NCBI RefSeq assembly: GCF_027925245.1
Contig: NZ_BSDP01000001.1
Coordinates: 3,543,790 to 3,607,789, forward strand
Direction of reading: 5' to 3'
From: Agromyces rhizosphaerae
GTDB taxonomy: Bacteria; Actinomycetota; Actinomycetes; Actinomycetales; Microbacteriaceae
Length of the DNA: 64,000 bases
The stretch's first letter is position 1; the number at the start of each line of letters is the position of its first letter. The position numbers were made by a program, and so were the translations under genes. Of this stretch, positions 36,449 to 43,911 are shown in pieces. The notes below the pieces were generated by a model. It was not told the origin of the DNA. It made no database searches and saw only the letters and a program-made list of their open reading frames with translations.

Positions 36449-36468
36449 GGTGGCGACCTCCCAATATC

Positions 36469-36482
36469 TTACTGTTCGGTAA
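36469..36482. promoter_or_regulatory. Possible ArsR operator
   Basis: TTAC (36469-36472) and GTAA (36479-36482) form a short dyad in an AT-rich patch about 20 bases upstream of the SRPBCC start. It fits autorepression by the ArsR protein, but arms are only 4 bp. Confidence 0.3.
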
Positions 36483-36572
36483 TGCGTTAACGTACGGCGA
36501 TTGGTCGATGCCGTCAATACCCCGGTACCGTCGGAGCAGCGTGCGCGGATGCGCGCAGGAAAGGCTCGAAGA

Positions 36573-37901
36573 ATGGAACGCGTCGACACGATCGTCGTCG
36601 GTGCGGGCGTGGCGGGCCTGACCGCCGCCCGCCTGCTCGCCCGGGCGGGGCGCAGCGTCGTGGTGCTCGAGGCCCGCGACCGCGTCGGCGGCCGCGTCTG
36701 GACGGACCGCACCGGCGACCACCCGACCGACCTCGGCGCCTCCTGGATCCACGGCGTCACAGACGAGCCCGTCGCTGACGCGGTCACCGCGTTCGGCATG
36801 CGCACCGCGGAGTTCACGGTCGGCAGCTACCAGCCCGACAGCCGCCCGATCGCGTACTACGGCCCGGACGGCGGGCGGTTGACGGCTGCGGCGGCGCGGG
36901 CGTTCGCCGACGACATCCGCTCGGTCGACACCGCGCTGCTCGAGACCATCGCCGCCTCGGCGCCGAACGACTCGTACCGCGACGTGACCGAGGCCGCGAT
37001 CGCCCGCCAGGGCTGGGACGCCGACCGCGCCCAGCGCGTGCGCGAGTTCATGGAGCATCGCAGCGAGGAGCAGTACGGCGCGTGGATCGAGGACCTCGCC
37101 GCGCACGGCCTCGACGACGACGTCATCGAGGGCGACGAGGTCGTCTTCCCCGACGGGTACGACGAACTGCCCGCCCGCCTCGCCGAGGGCCTCGACGTGC
37201 GGCTCGGCCATCTCGTACGCCGGGTGCACTGGTCGCCCGACGGCGTCGAGGTCGAGACGACGAATGCCACCCTGGCGGCCGCCACCGCGGTCGTGACCGT
37301 GCCGGTGGGCGTGCTGCAGTCGACGGAGTTCGTGATCGAACCCGCGCTGCCCGAGCCGGTCGCGGGCGCGCTCCGCCGGTTCGCGATGAACGCGTTCGAG
37401 AAGGTCTTCCTCGAGTTCCCGGAGCGGTTCTGGGACGACGGCGTCTACGCGATCCGCCAGCAGGGCCCCGAGAGCCGCTGGTGGCACTCCTGGTACGACC
37501 TCTCCGCGGTGCACGGCGTGCCCTCCCTGCTCACGTTCGCGGCCGGCCCCGCCGCCCGCGAGATCCGCGACTGGAGCGAGGCGCAGGTCGTGGCATCCGT
37601 GCTCGCCCAATTGCGCCGCCTCTACGGCGAGCGCGTGCCCGAGCCGACCGCGGTGCGCATCACGGACTGGCAGGACGACCCGTTCGCCCACGGCTCCTAC
37701 GCCTACATGACCCTCGGCTCCACCACCGCCGACCACGACGACCTCGCCACCCCGATCGGCGGCGTGCTCCACCTCGCCGGCGAGGCCACTTGGACCGACG
37801 ATCCCGCGACCGTGCCCGCCGCGATGCGCTCGGGGCATCGCGCGGCAGAGCGCGTCCTCGGCCGCGAACTCCCGATCGCGGAGGCCTGGGCTCGCGGCTG
37901 A
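36573..37901 (+). CDS. Flavin monoamine oxidase family protein
   Basis: A 442-residue FAD enzyme of the amine-oxidase group. The dinucleotide motif IVVGAGVAGLTAARLL lies at about 7-22, then EARDRVGGRVWT, and the C-terminal FAD element GVLHLAGEATWTDDPATV near 410. The polyamine-oxidase-like GASWIHG lies near 58. Oxidises a primary or secondary amine, giving peroxide and aldehyde; substrate unknown. ATG 36573 after GGAAAGG was chosen; an in-frame GTG lies upstream without supporting homology. It stands alone. Confidence 0.88.
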   Translation: MERVDTIVVGAGVAGLTAARLLARAGRSVVVLEARDRVGGRVWTDRTGDHPTDLGASWIHGVTDEPVADAVTAFGMRTAEFTVGSYQPDSRPIAYYGPDGGRLTAAAARAFADDIRSVDTALLETIAASAPNDSYRDVTEAAIARQGWDADRAQRVREFMEHRSEEQYGAWIEDLAAHGLDDDVIEGDEVVFPDGYDELPARLAEGLDVRLGHLVRRVHWSPDGVEVETTNATLAAATAVVTVPVGVLQSTEFVIEPALPEPVAGALRRFAMNAFEKVFLEFPERFWDDGVYAIRQQGPESRWWHSWYDLSAVHGVPSLLTFAAGPAAREIRDWSEAQVVASVLAQLRRLYGERVPEPTAVRITDWQDDPFAHGSYAYMTLGSTTADHDDLATPIGGVLHLAGEATWTDDPATVPAAMRSGHRAAERVLGRELPIAEAWARG

Positions 37902-37957
37902 GCCCCGGCTGTGCGCAGCCTCGGCGCGCGTGCCCGGGTTTCGGCCACACTCGGGGT

Positions 37958-38920
37958 GTGCCCACGATCACGAGCGTCCACGGTGACCTGACCGAGCAGC
38001 GGGTCGACGCGATCGTCAACACCGCGAGCAGGCGGATGCGGGGTGGCGGAGGCCTCGACGGGGCGATCCATCGCGCGGGTGGGCCGGCCGTGCTGCGTGA
38101 CTGCAGGGAGCGATTCCCCCGCGGCCTCGCCGTGGGCGACGCCGGATGGACCACTGCCGGCGAGCTGCCCGCGACCTGGGTCATCCACACGGTCGCGCCG
38201 AAGCACCGCGGGCGCCCGGAGGATCGCGAACTGCTCGCGTCCTGCTACCGACGCGCACTCGAGGTCGCCGATGAGCTCGGCGCGAGGAGCGTCGCGTTCC
38301 CGATCATCGGCACCGGTGTGCGCAGGTGGCCGACGCGCGAGGCGGTCGGGGCAGCGATCGAGGCGATCTCCACCTCGGGGAGCAGCGTCCGAGACGTCCG
38401 ACTCGTGACCTTCACGGATGATGCCGCCCACGCCGAGGTGCAGCGCCGGCTCGGCGCGGCGACCCCGCTCCGAATCCTGCAGGGCGTGCGAGCGCTGCAC
38501 GAGCGCGGCGTCCACGCCGCCCGCATCCTGCCCGGGGTGAGCCCGTCGGGCCTGCACTGGCGCGTCGCCGTGACGCACGCCGACAACTTCGTGACCGAGC
38601 CCTACGGGTTGCGGGTGCGCGACCACGACCGCGCGATCCACTACACGAGCGCCGACGGCACCGGCTTCGCGGAGGGCGAGGTGAATCTCACGAGCACGCC
38701 GGACGATGCCGCGGACCTGATGCTGCGCGCACTCCCCGACCTGGACGCGGGCGTCGACGACCCCACGTACGTGCGCTGGTACGCCGACCTGCTCGCCGAG
38801 GTGGAGCGCCACGACGCACTCCCGATCGCGTTCGCCGACGGGTTCGACGACTCGGACGGGTGGGAGATCGGCTGGGGGTCGGGGCGCCGGTACCCGCATC
38901 CGCCCGGGCCCGCACGCTGA
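37958..38920 (+). CDS. Macro-domain protein with uncharacterised C-terminal domain
   Basis: Of the 320 residues, the first ~165 form a macro domain: GDLTEQRVDAIVNTAS, RMRGGGGLDGAIHRAGG, VIHTVAPKH and FPIIGTGVRRWP are the ADP-ribose-binding loops, with S in place of the first loop's second N. It should bind or hydrolyse ADP-ribose derivatives. Residues ~170-320 (LQGVRALHERG, GVSPSGLHWRVAVTHADNF, IHYTSADGTGF, VRWYADLL, LPIAFADGFD) are a separate domain I recall seeing in unrelated proteins but cannot name. Start GTG 37958. Confidence 0.8.
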   Translation: MPTITSVHGDLTEQRVDAIVNTASRRMRGGGGLDGAIHRAGGPAVLRDCRERFPRGLAVGDAGWTTAGELPATWVIHTVAPKHRGRPEDRELLASCYRRALEVADELGARSVAFPIIGTGVRRWPTREAVGAAIEAISTSGSSVRDVRLVTFTDDAAHAEVQRRLGAATPLRILQGVRALHERGVHAARILPGVSPSGLHWRVAVTHADNFVTEPYGLRVRDHDRAIHYTSADGTGFAEGEVNLTSTPDDAADLMLRALPDLDAGVDDPTYVRWYADLLAEVERHDALPIAFADGFDDSDGWEIGWGSGRRYPHPPGPAR

Positions 38921-38953
38921 GCGGGTCGCCGGCGACGACCTACACTGACGCCC

Positions 38954-39601
38954 ATGGGCGTCGACCCGCGGCCGGTCGCGATCCTCGCGATCGCGGGGTT
39001 CATCGCGGCCGCGCTCGCGATGCTCACCGCACCGCTGCTGCTCGGCGAGGGGTACGACTGGGTCGAGCGATCGGTCAGCGAGTCGGCGGCGCAGCAGACG
39101 ACGGATGCCTGGCTCGGACGCCTCGGGCTGCTGCTCTCGGGTCTCGCGGTACTGCTCGTCTGCATCGTGCGCGCCCGCGTATGGGGCGTGGTCGCAACCA
39201 TCGCATTCGCGCTGTTCGGGCTGTTCTGGATGCTCACCGCCGTCTACTCCACCGAGTCGTGGATCGCGTCGGTTCCCCGGGAACCCCTCGAGAACACCCT
39301 GCACTCGGTGTTCGCCACGGCCATGGCCGTCATCTGCGTGGGCGCGCTCGTCCTCGTGATCCGCGGCGGCTACGCCTCGACCCGCTGGCGCATCGCGACC
39401 GCCGGCCTCATCGCGGCGGCGAGCCTGCTCCCGCTGGCGGCCGTGGTGCTGCCGGCGTTCGGCGGACTTCTCCAGCGCACGATGTTCGTCGTCGCGTATG
39501 CCTGGTTCGTCCGCGAGGCGTGCTTCGCCGTGGGCACACGGCCGGAGGCATCCGCTCACTCCTCGGGCCGGTCGACCTCGACGAAGCCGAGCCGCTCGTA
39601 G
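38954..39601 (+). CDS. DUF998-like membrane protein
   Basis: The 215-residue protein has about five or six hydrophobic helices and resembles the DUF998 family (GEGYDWVERSVSESAA follows the first helix and precedes the second). No function is known. Its last 46 bp overlap the convergent GNAT gene; the C-terminal tail (EASAHSSGRSTSTKPSRS) is polar and may be a by-product of that overlap. Confidence 0.7.
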   Translation: MGVDPRPVAILAIAGFIAAALAMLTAPLLLGEGYDWVERSVSESAAQQTTDAWLGRLGLLLSGLAVLLVCIVRARVWGVVATIAFALFGLFWMLTAVYSTESWIASVPREPLENTLHSVFATAMAVICVGALVLVIRGGYASTRWRIATAGLIAAASLLPLAAVVLPAFGGLLQRTMFVVAYAWFVREACFAVGTRPEASAHSSGRSTSTKPSRS

Positions 39602-40065
39602 AGGCCGAGCGCAGGGTTGCCGCGCGTCACGATGAGCGACAGCTCCGGCTCGCCGCGGGCCAGGCAGCGCGCAGCCACCTCCGCGATGAGCGCGCTGGCG
39701 AGCCCCCGGCGCTGCGCATCGAGCCGGGTGACGACGAGCGCGATGAACGGGGTGCCGCGCCAGTTCGTGGTGAGCACGGCGGCCAGGATGCCCTGCTCGT
39801 CCTCGGCGACGAGCCAGCGGTCGCGCAGCGGCACGCCCCAGTCGCCGGCCGCGCCGCCGCGATAGTCCTCGACGAGCCCCTCGAGGGTGTCGCCCTCGTC
39901 GTCCACGGTGCCTCGGAGGGCAGGGAGGTGCACCTCGGCGAGCGCCTCGAAGTCGTCGTCGCGCAGCGCGCGGAGCCCTGGGATCGGCACCGCACCCTCG
40001 GCGAGATGACGGTTCGCGGCCCGATAGTACGGCCGGCGTTCGACGCGTCGCGGTGAAGGCTCCAT
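39556..40065 (-). CDS. GNAT-family N-acetyltransferase
   Basis: A 169-residue acetyltransferase. IALVVTRLDAQRRGLASALIAEV (spread over about 108-130) contains the QRRGLA acetyl-CoA-binding loop, and LSLIVTRGNPALGLYERLGFVEV is the classical beta-6/beta-7 end. Substrate unknown. Convergent with the DUF998-like gene, sharing 46 bp. Confidence 0.85.
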   Translation of the reverse strand: MEPSPRRVERRPYYRAANRHLAEGAVPIPGLRALRDDDFEALAEVHLPALRGTVDDEGDTLEGLVEDYRGGAAGDWGVPLRDRWLVAEDEQGILAAVLTTNWRGTPFIALVVTRLDAQRRGLASALIAEVAARCLARGEPELSLIVTRGNPALGLYERLGFVEVDRPEE

Positions 40066-40095
40066 CGCCGCCGAGACTAGCGCGCGCCCCCGTGC

Positions 40096-40551
40096 TCAGG
40101 CGTCGCCGATGATGCGCTGGAGGCCCGCACGCAGCGCGTCGAGCGCCTCCTCGCCGCCGATCCGATCGACCACCTCGGAGTGCAGCGCCTGTGCGGCCTC
40201 CGCGCCCTCCGTGCAGAACGACATCCCACGCTCGGTGAGCCGCACGATCTGGGCCCGACGATCGCTCGGGTCCGGAGTGAGCGTCAGGTAGCCGAGCGCC
40301 TCCAGTTCGTGGATGAGCTGGCCGACGGCCTGCCTCGAGATGTCCGTCCGGCTCGCGACGACGGTGATGCGCGTGCCGTCGCGATCCACTGCGCCGAACA
40401 CCGGCAGATGCCGCATCGCGACCCGCTCGTGGCCGCGCGCAGACATGAGTTCCAGGAACCGCTCGTTCCCGACGTGCAGGGCCTCGCGCAGCAGGTGTCC
40501 CACGTCCTCCGCCGCCGCGCGGCGGAATTCCTCGACCTCAGCGGAATACAC
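40096..40551 (-). CDS. MarR-family regulator divergent from a redoxin
   Basis: A 151-residue winged-helix protein: RTDISRQAVGQLIHELEALGYL is the DNA-binding helix pair and TPDPSDRRAQIVRLTERG the wing. GTG 40551 follows GGGAGGG. It faces the redoxin gene across a 79-bp gap with a perfect inverted repeat, so it probably represses both. A single Cys occurs in the C-terminal half (MSFCTEG), so a redox-sensing mechanism is possible but speculative. Confidence 0.85.
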   Translation of the reverse strand: MYSAEVEEFRRAAAEDVGHLLREALHVGNERFLELMSARGHERVAMRHLPVFGAVDRDGTRITVVASRTDISRQAVGQLIHELEALGYLTLTPDPSDRRAQIVRLTERGMSFCTEGAEAAQALHSEVVDRIGGEEALDALRAGLQRIIGDA

Positions 40552-40575
40552 GACGCCCTCCCGTCGGTTGCGCAA

Positions 40576-40606
40576 TATAGTTGCGAAAGCAGGTTTCGCA
40601 AGTTGG
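40576..40606. promoter_or_regulatory. MarR operator inside a minus-strand promoter
   Basis: TTGCGAAA (40581-40588) and TTTCGCAA (40594-40601) are exact reverse complements with a 5-base spacer. On the minus strand TTGCGA (40601-40596) and TATATT (40579-40574) are spaced 16 bases, a good sigma-70-type promoter for the marR gene, so a bound repressor would cover it. Confidence 0.7.
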
Positions 40607-40630
40607 CTCGCAGAACTGAGGAGAAAGTCT

Positions 40631-41101
40631 ATGCCCCACACCAACGCCGCGCTCACCGTCGGCAACACGCTTCCCGCGACTGTGATGTCGACGGCGGACG
40701 GCGGTTCGACCACGATCGCCGAACTCCTCGACGGTCGTCCCGGCGTCATCCACTTCATGCGCACGCCGACGTGCCCGGCGTGCCTGTCGGCCGGCAAGGT
40801 GCTCGCGAGCCTGCACCGCACCGGCGACCTCGGCGACGCGCGCGTGATCTTCCTCACGCCGGGCACCGATGCGGATGCCGCCCAGGCGGCCTCTCGCCTC
40901 GACGACACCGTGCGGGTGGCAGCAGTGGGCGCGAACCACGCCGTGTTCGGCCTCCGGCGCTCCGGCCAGTTCCAGGAGAGCGCGACCGCGGTCATTGACG
41001 CGGACGCACGGGTGATCCAGGTCACGACCGCCGCGATGCCTGCCAAGAGCTTCGACCGCGCGGCCACCGTGGACGCGATCGCACAGCTCGCAGCGCGCTG
41101 A
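40631..41101 (+). CDS. Redoxin/thioredoxin-fold protein (AhpC/TSA-like)
   Basis: A 156-residue thioredoxin-fold protein with an active-site pair in FMRTPTCPACLSAGK (CPAC near residues 48-51). It lacks a signal peptide. The fold and MarR-controlled position suggest peroxide or thiol chemistry, but the exact peroxiredoxin class cannot be assigned. ATG 40631 follows TGAGGAGA. A hairpin 25 bp downstream ends the unit. Confidence 0.78.
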   Translation: MPHTNAALTVGNTLPATVMSTADGGSTTIAELLDGRPGVIHFMRTPTCPACLSAGKVLASLHRTGDLGDARVIFLTPGTDADAAQAASRLDDTVRVAAVGANHAVFGLRRSGQFQESATAVIDADARVIQVTTAAMPAKSFDRAATVDAIAQLAAR

Positions 41102-41114
41102 GGCCACGAGCCCG

Positions 41115-41166
41115 GTACGACGACACCCCGGCGAGAAGGTGACACTCGCCGGGGCTTCTGCCTCGG
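41115..41166. repeat. Imperfect 52-bp direct repeat, copy 1
   Basis: This segment matches 42450-42501 at roughly 42 of 52 positions, including the blocks CCCCGGCGAGAA and CCGGGGCTTCTGCC. The two copies bracket the lower-GC segment. Both contain a terminator hairpin. Confidence 0.7.
41126..41154 (+). terminator. Terminator of the redoxin gene
   Basis: CCCCGGCGAG (41126-41135) and CTCGCCGGGG (41145-41154) form a perfect 10-bp stem with a 9-base loop, followed by CTTCT. Confidence 0.75.
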
Positions 41167-41167
41167 A

Positions 41168-41581
41168 CTAGACCGGCTTCACGAAGTCGATCTGCAGTGC
41201 CGCGACTCCGGTCTTCTCGAACGGCACCCAGCTGGCTCCCGGCATCGTGGCGATCTGCAGGAGCCCCTTCTTCCCCTTGCCCAGCGGGTTCCCGGGGGGA
41301 ATCACCGCGATCACCCGAAGTACGTCGTCGCCGTCGTCCGTCTCGGCGGGGCTGATCGAGAGCCCGATCATCTCGAGCGGTGACATGAAGCCGGGCTTCC
41401 AGTAGGTAGCCAGGTTCCAGCCGTTCGATGTCGCCATTCCGGCGATACCGACCAATTCGCCGCCGTCGTCCTCCCACGCGCCCACGTCACCTCCGAGCGC
41501 ACCTGCAACACTTGCGAGAAGAGACTCAACGTCGGATCCCGGCCAGACAAACTGAACCACCGACGATCGTATTGCACCCAC
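41168..41581 (-). CDS. Hypothetical protein in low-GC segment
   Basis: I do not recognise this 137-residue protein. It is acidic in the first half, with a hydrophobic patch VESLLASVAGALGG and a Gly/Lys turn NPLGKGKKGLL late. It has no signal peptide or membrane helix. Codon use is less G/C-biased than in neighbours. The start could be GTG 41581 or a GTG seven codons later (VVQFVWPG). It lies downstream of the 60-residue gene on the same strand, so the two may form a unit. Confidence 0.6.
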   Translation of the reverse strand: MGAIRSSVVQFVWPGSDVESLLASVAGALGGDVGAWEDDGGELVGIAGMATSNGWNLATYWKPGFMSPLEMIGLSISPAETDDGDDVLRVIAVIPPGNPLGKGKKGLLQIATMPGASWVPFEKTGVAALQIDFVKPV

Positions 41582-41674
41582 AGACTACCTCCACATATTC
41601 GCGAGGCTCCGAACGGCTCACCCAGTTCTATGAGAGGTGAACCGCGGAGCGGCCCTGCAATTTTGAGCCGGCGA

Positions 41675-41857
41675 TCAAGCCTGCTTTTTGATATCGTCCT
41701 GGATCTTCGAACGAATCTGATTCACCGTGACGCCGGAGTAGTTCTTCACAATGCCTTCAGCCTGCTTCTGCACGTCGGCACTCGAAATCGCCGAGACCGC
41801 GCCAGCAACAGCTAGCAATGTCTTCGCGGCATTCCAAGCATCCTGTGACCAACTCAT
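41675..41857 (-). CDS. Small hypothetical protein with a hydrophobic segment
   Basis: A 60-residue protein, MSWSQDAWNAAK at the start, a hydrophobic stretch TLLAVAGAVSAIS (13-25), then a polar Lys/Gln-rich tail IRSKIQDDIKKQA. The ATG at 41857 follows GGGCGGAAG, supporting translation. The base composition is clearly less GC-rich than the genome. A small membrane peptide is likely, but no family is recognised. It precedes the 137-residue gene by 93 bp. Confidence 0.6.
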   Translation of the reverse strand: MSWSQDAWNAAKTLLAVAGAVSAISSADVQKQAEGIVKNYSGVTVNQIRSKIQDDIKKQA

Positions 41858-42205
41858 GTACTTCCGCCCTTCGGATCGATTGCCTCACGCTCTGCCAGGT
41901 CGAATGTCAGCCCGCTGGGCGCGTGCTGAGCGTTCGAAGTTCCAAGTGGCAATCCGAGCAGTAAGTTATCCCGGCTCCGCCGTCACGGAAACGTCCCCGT
42001 TCAGGGGACTCGACCATACCCGCCGGCAACGATATTGCGCACCAAACCACTGCAAGCTCCTGTTGATTTGCAGAACATTATGTCGGCCGCGCAGCAACAG
42101 GTGCGACCGAAGGGTGCGCTCCCGCATTGGGGTCTTGATATCCGATGACCACACTGCTTTTGTCGAACGGCAGATCTATCAATATGGTTCGGGAAAGGAA
42201 CTTAA
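41858..42205. other. 348-bp non-coding region of low GC
   Basis: No convincing gene is seen; open frames here are antisense to neighbours. It separates divergent small genes, so promoters for both directions are expected. A small hairpin GTCCCC-loop-GGGGAC lies at 41993-42009. AT-rich runs (TTATCCC, ATTATGTC, GATATTG) contrast with native DNA. Confidence 0.6.
42160..42188 (+). promoter_or_regulatory. Candidate promoter for the 60-residue coiled-coil gene
   Basis: TTGTCG (42160-42165) and TATGGT (42183-42188) are separated by exactly 17 bases, with the ATG 17 bases further on after GGGAAAGGAA. It is the best sigma-70-like match noticed in this segment. Confidence 0.5.
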
Positions 42206-42388
42206 ATGACAGCGCGCGTCGAATTGATCGCTCAACTGACACAACGCCGTGACACCTTGCGGAAGGTGCTGGCCGAGGCGCGAAAGCTCAGCGACTCCGA
42301 TCCGATGAGACAGCGGTCGATGCGGTCGACAATCGAGAGCATGGAGGCGGAACTGAGGAAGATCGAACTGGATCTCAGCACTACCTGA
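42206..42388 (+). CDS. Small coiled-coil protein, unknown function
   Basis: The 60-residue protein MTARVELIAQLTQRRDT... is a single predicted amphipathic helix with heptad-like Leu/Ile spacing (LIAQL, LRKVL, MEAELRKIEL) and many Arg/Glu. The start has a clear ribosome site and a fair promoter. Codon use is atypical for the genome. No family recognised; it resembles small oligomeric or DNA-organising peptides only in general shape. Confidence 0.6.
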   Translation: MTARVELIAQLTQRRDTLRKVLAEARKLSDSDPMRQRSMRSTIESMEAELRKIELDLSTT

Positions 42389-42425
42389 CGCCAACGAGAC
42401 CTCCCGGGGCGCTGATCGGATGAGC

Positions 42426-42450
42426 GACCCGGACCCGGACCCGGACCCGG
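42426..42450. repeat. Four tandem GACCCG hexamers
   Basis: GACCCG is repeated four times in 42426-42449, just before the second 52-bp repeat copy. Such short repeats can vary by slippage. Confidence 0.85.
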
Positions 42451-42501
42451 AACGACGAAGCCCCGGCGAGAAATCACTTCTCACCGGGGCTTCTGCCACG
42501 G
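42450..42501. repeat. Imperfect 52-bp direct repeat, copy 2
   Basis: Second copy of the repeat at 41115-41166. It runs into the 16-bp repeat flanking the insertion sequence. Confidence 0.7.
42458..42492 (-). terminator. Probable original terminator of tRNA-Pro, now separated from it
   Basis: Arms 42458-42472 and 42478-42492 pair over 15 bases with one G-U on the minus strand, loop GTGAT. Without the inserted element it would lie directly downstream of the tRNA-Pro gene. Confidence 0.65.
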
Positions 42502-42513
42502 TCGGGCTGACAG
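42498..42513. repeat. 16-bp direct repeat, left flank of the IS
   Basis: ACGGTCGGGCTGACAG is identical to 43964-43979, where it is the 3' end of tRNA-Pro. It abuts the left end of the IS, so it looks like a target-site duplication carrying a piece of the tRNA. Confidence 0.9.
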
Positions 42514-42668
42514 TGTCTGGTGTCAGGACATCGTTGACGTGTGAGGGTGCCGATCGCGGTGCTGATCGTTGACGGATGTGTCGGGACATCGTTGACATCC
42601 GCGTCAGCGTGATCGTTGACCGCTGTGTCGGGACATCGTTGACACCCTCGAAACCTGACGATGCCGGA

Positions 42669-43826
42669 GTGAAGCCGAAGAATCTCGTCATCGTCCGGGC
42701 CGTGCGCGAGCAGGGCCTCAACCACGCCGAAGCAGCAGCGAAGTTCGGCGTCACCCGCCAGTGGGTCCACACCCTCGTCACCCGCTACGACGCCGAAGGA
42801 CCCGACGGGGTCGCCACCCGCTCCCGCGCCCCGCACACCCGACCCGGAACCACCCCCGCCCTGATCCGCGACCGTGTCGTCCAACAGCGCATCGACCTGA
42901 CCGCCCAGGGCGCGGACGCCGGACCCGCGACGATCGCCTGGCACCTCGCACACGAGGGACACCAGGCCCCATCGACCGCGACCATCCGACGCATCCTGCA
43001 CGCCGCGGGCCTGATCACCCCGACCCCGGGCAAACGCCCCCGCAGCTCCTACATCCGCTTCCAAGCCGAACTGCCCAACGAGTGCTGGCAAGCCGACATC
43101 ACCCACTGGTACCTCGCGAACGGCACCCGTGCAGAGATCCTCGACATCCTCGACGACCACTCCCGATTCCTCCTCGATATCCGCCCCGCGACCGCGTTCA
43201 CCGGACCGATGGTCGTGACCGTGATGACCGAACTGATCAGCGCATACGGGCCACCGGCATCGACACTGACCGACAACGGGCTGGTGTTCACCACCCGACT
43301 CGCCCGCTACAAAGGCGCCCGCGGCGGATTCGAGAAACTCCTCGCCGCACACGACATCACCCAGAAGAACGGCCGCCCCGGCCACCCGCAGACCCAAGGC
43401 AAGATCGAACGCTTCCACCAGACCCTGAAGCGCTGGCTCCACGCACGACCACGACCCGACACGATCCAGGACCTGCACACCCTGCTGACCGAGTTCCGCA
43501 CCTGGTACAACACCCAACGCCCCCACCGATCCACCGGCCGCAGAACCCCGGAACAGGCCTACACCGCCCTCCCGAAAGCCACCCCCACCGGCACCCGCAC
43601 CACCGAATGGCGCTCCCGCACCGACCGCGTCGACGCGGTCGGAACACTCACCCTCCGCTACGCCGGAAGACTCCGCCACCTCGGCATCGGCAGAGCCCAC
43701 GCCGGCACCCCAGTGCTCATGCTCATCCACGACCGAGACGTGTCCGTCAGCAACGCCGACACCGGAGAGATCATCGCCGAACACACCATCGACCCCAGCC
43801 GCGACTACCAACCACGGAAACGATGA
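42669..43826 (+). CDS. IS481-family transposase
   Basis: A complete-looking 385-residue transposase. The N-terminal helix-turn-helix covers about 17-40 (NHAEAAAKFGVTRQWVHTLV), a second helical DNA-binding region 60-115, and an rve-type RNase H core carries D143 (ADITHWY), D202 (TDNGLVF) and E247 (GKIERFH). The region after 300 (RRTPEQAYTALPKATP region and beyond) is typical of the family. GTG 42669 gives the standard N-terminus. No frameshift is seen, so the element may still be active. Confidence 0.88.
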   Translation: MKPKNLVIVRAVREQGLNHAEAAAKFGVTRQWVHTLVTRYDAEGPDGVATRSRAPHTRPGTTPALIRDRVVQQRIDLTAQGADAGPATIAWHLAHEGHQAPSTATIRRILHAAGLITPTPGKRPRSSYIRFQAELPNECWQADITHWYLANGTRAEILDILDDHSRFLLDIRPATAFTGPMVVTVMTELISAYGPPASTLTDNGLVFTTRLARYKGARGGFEKLLAAHDITQKNGRPGHPQTQGKIERFHQTLKRWLHARPRPDTIQDLHTLLTEFRTWYNTQRPHRSTGRRTPEQAYTALPKATPTGTRTTEWRSRTDRVDAVGTLTLRYAGRLRHLGIGRAHAGTPVLMLIHDRDVSVSNADTGEIIAEHTIDPSRDYQPRKR

Positions 43827-43911
43827 CCCCGCGTCAACGATGACCCGACACACCACGTCAACGACAACACGACCCACCAGGCCGCGCCACCGACACCCCC
43901 GCCGAACCCAC

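Noticed and set aside
41751..42209. A 152-codon plus-strand frame across the low-GC segment
   Set aside because: It is antisense to the 60-residue gene, lacks a ribosome site, and its composition does not look like protein.
42426..42450. Four GACCCG repeats as a CRISPR-like array
   Set aside because: Units are only 6 bases without spacers; it is a simple tandem repeat. No CRISPR array or cas gene was seen in the window.
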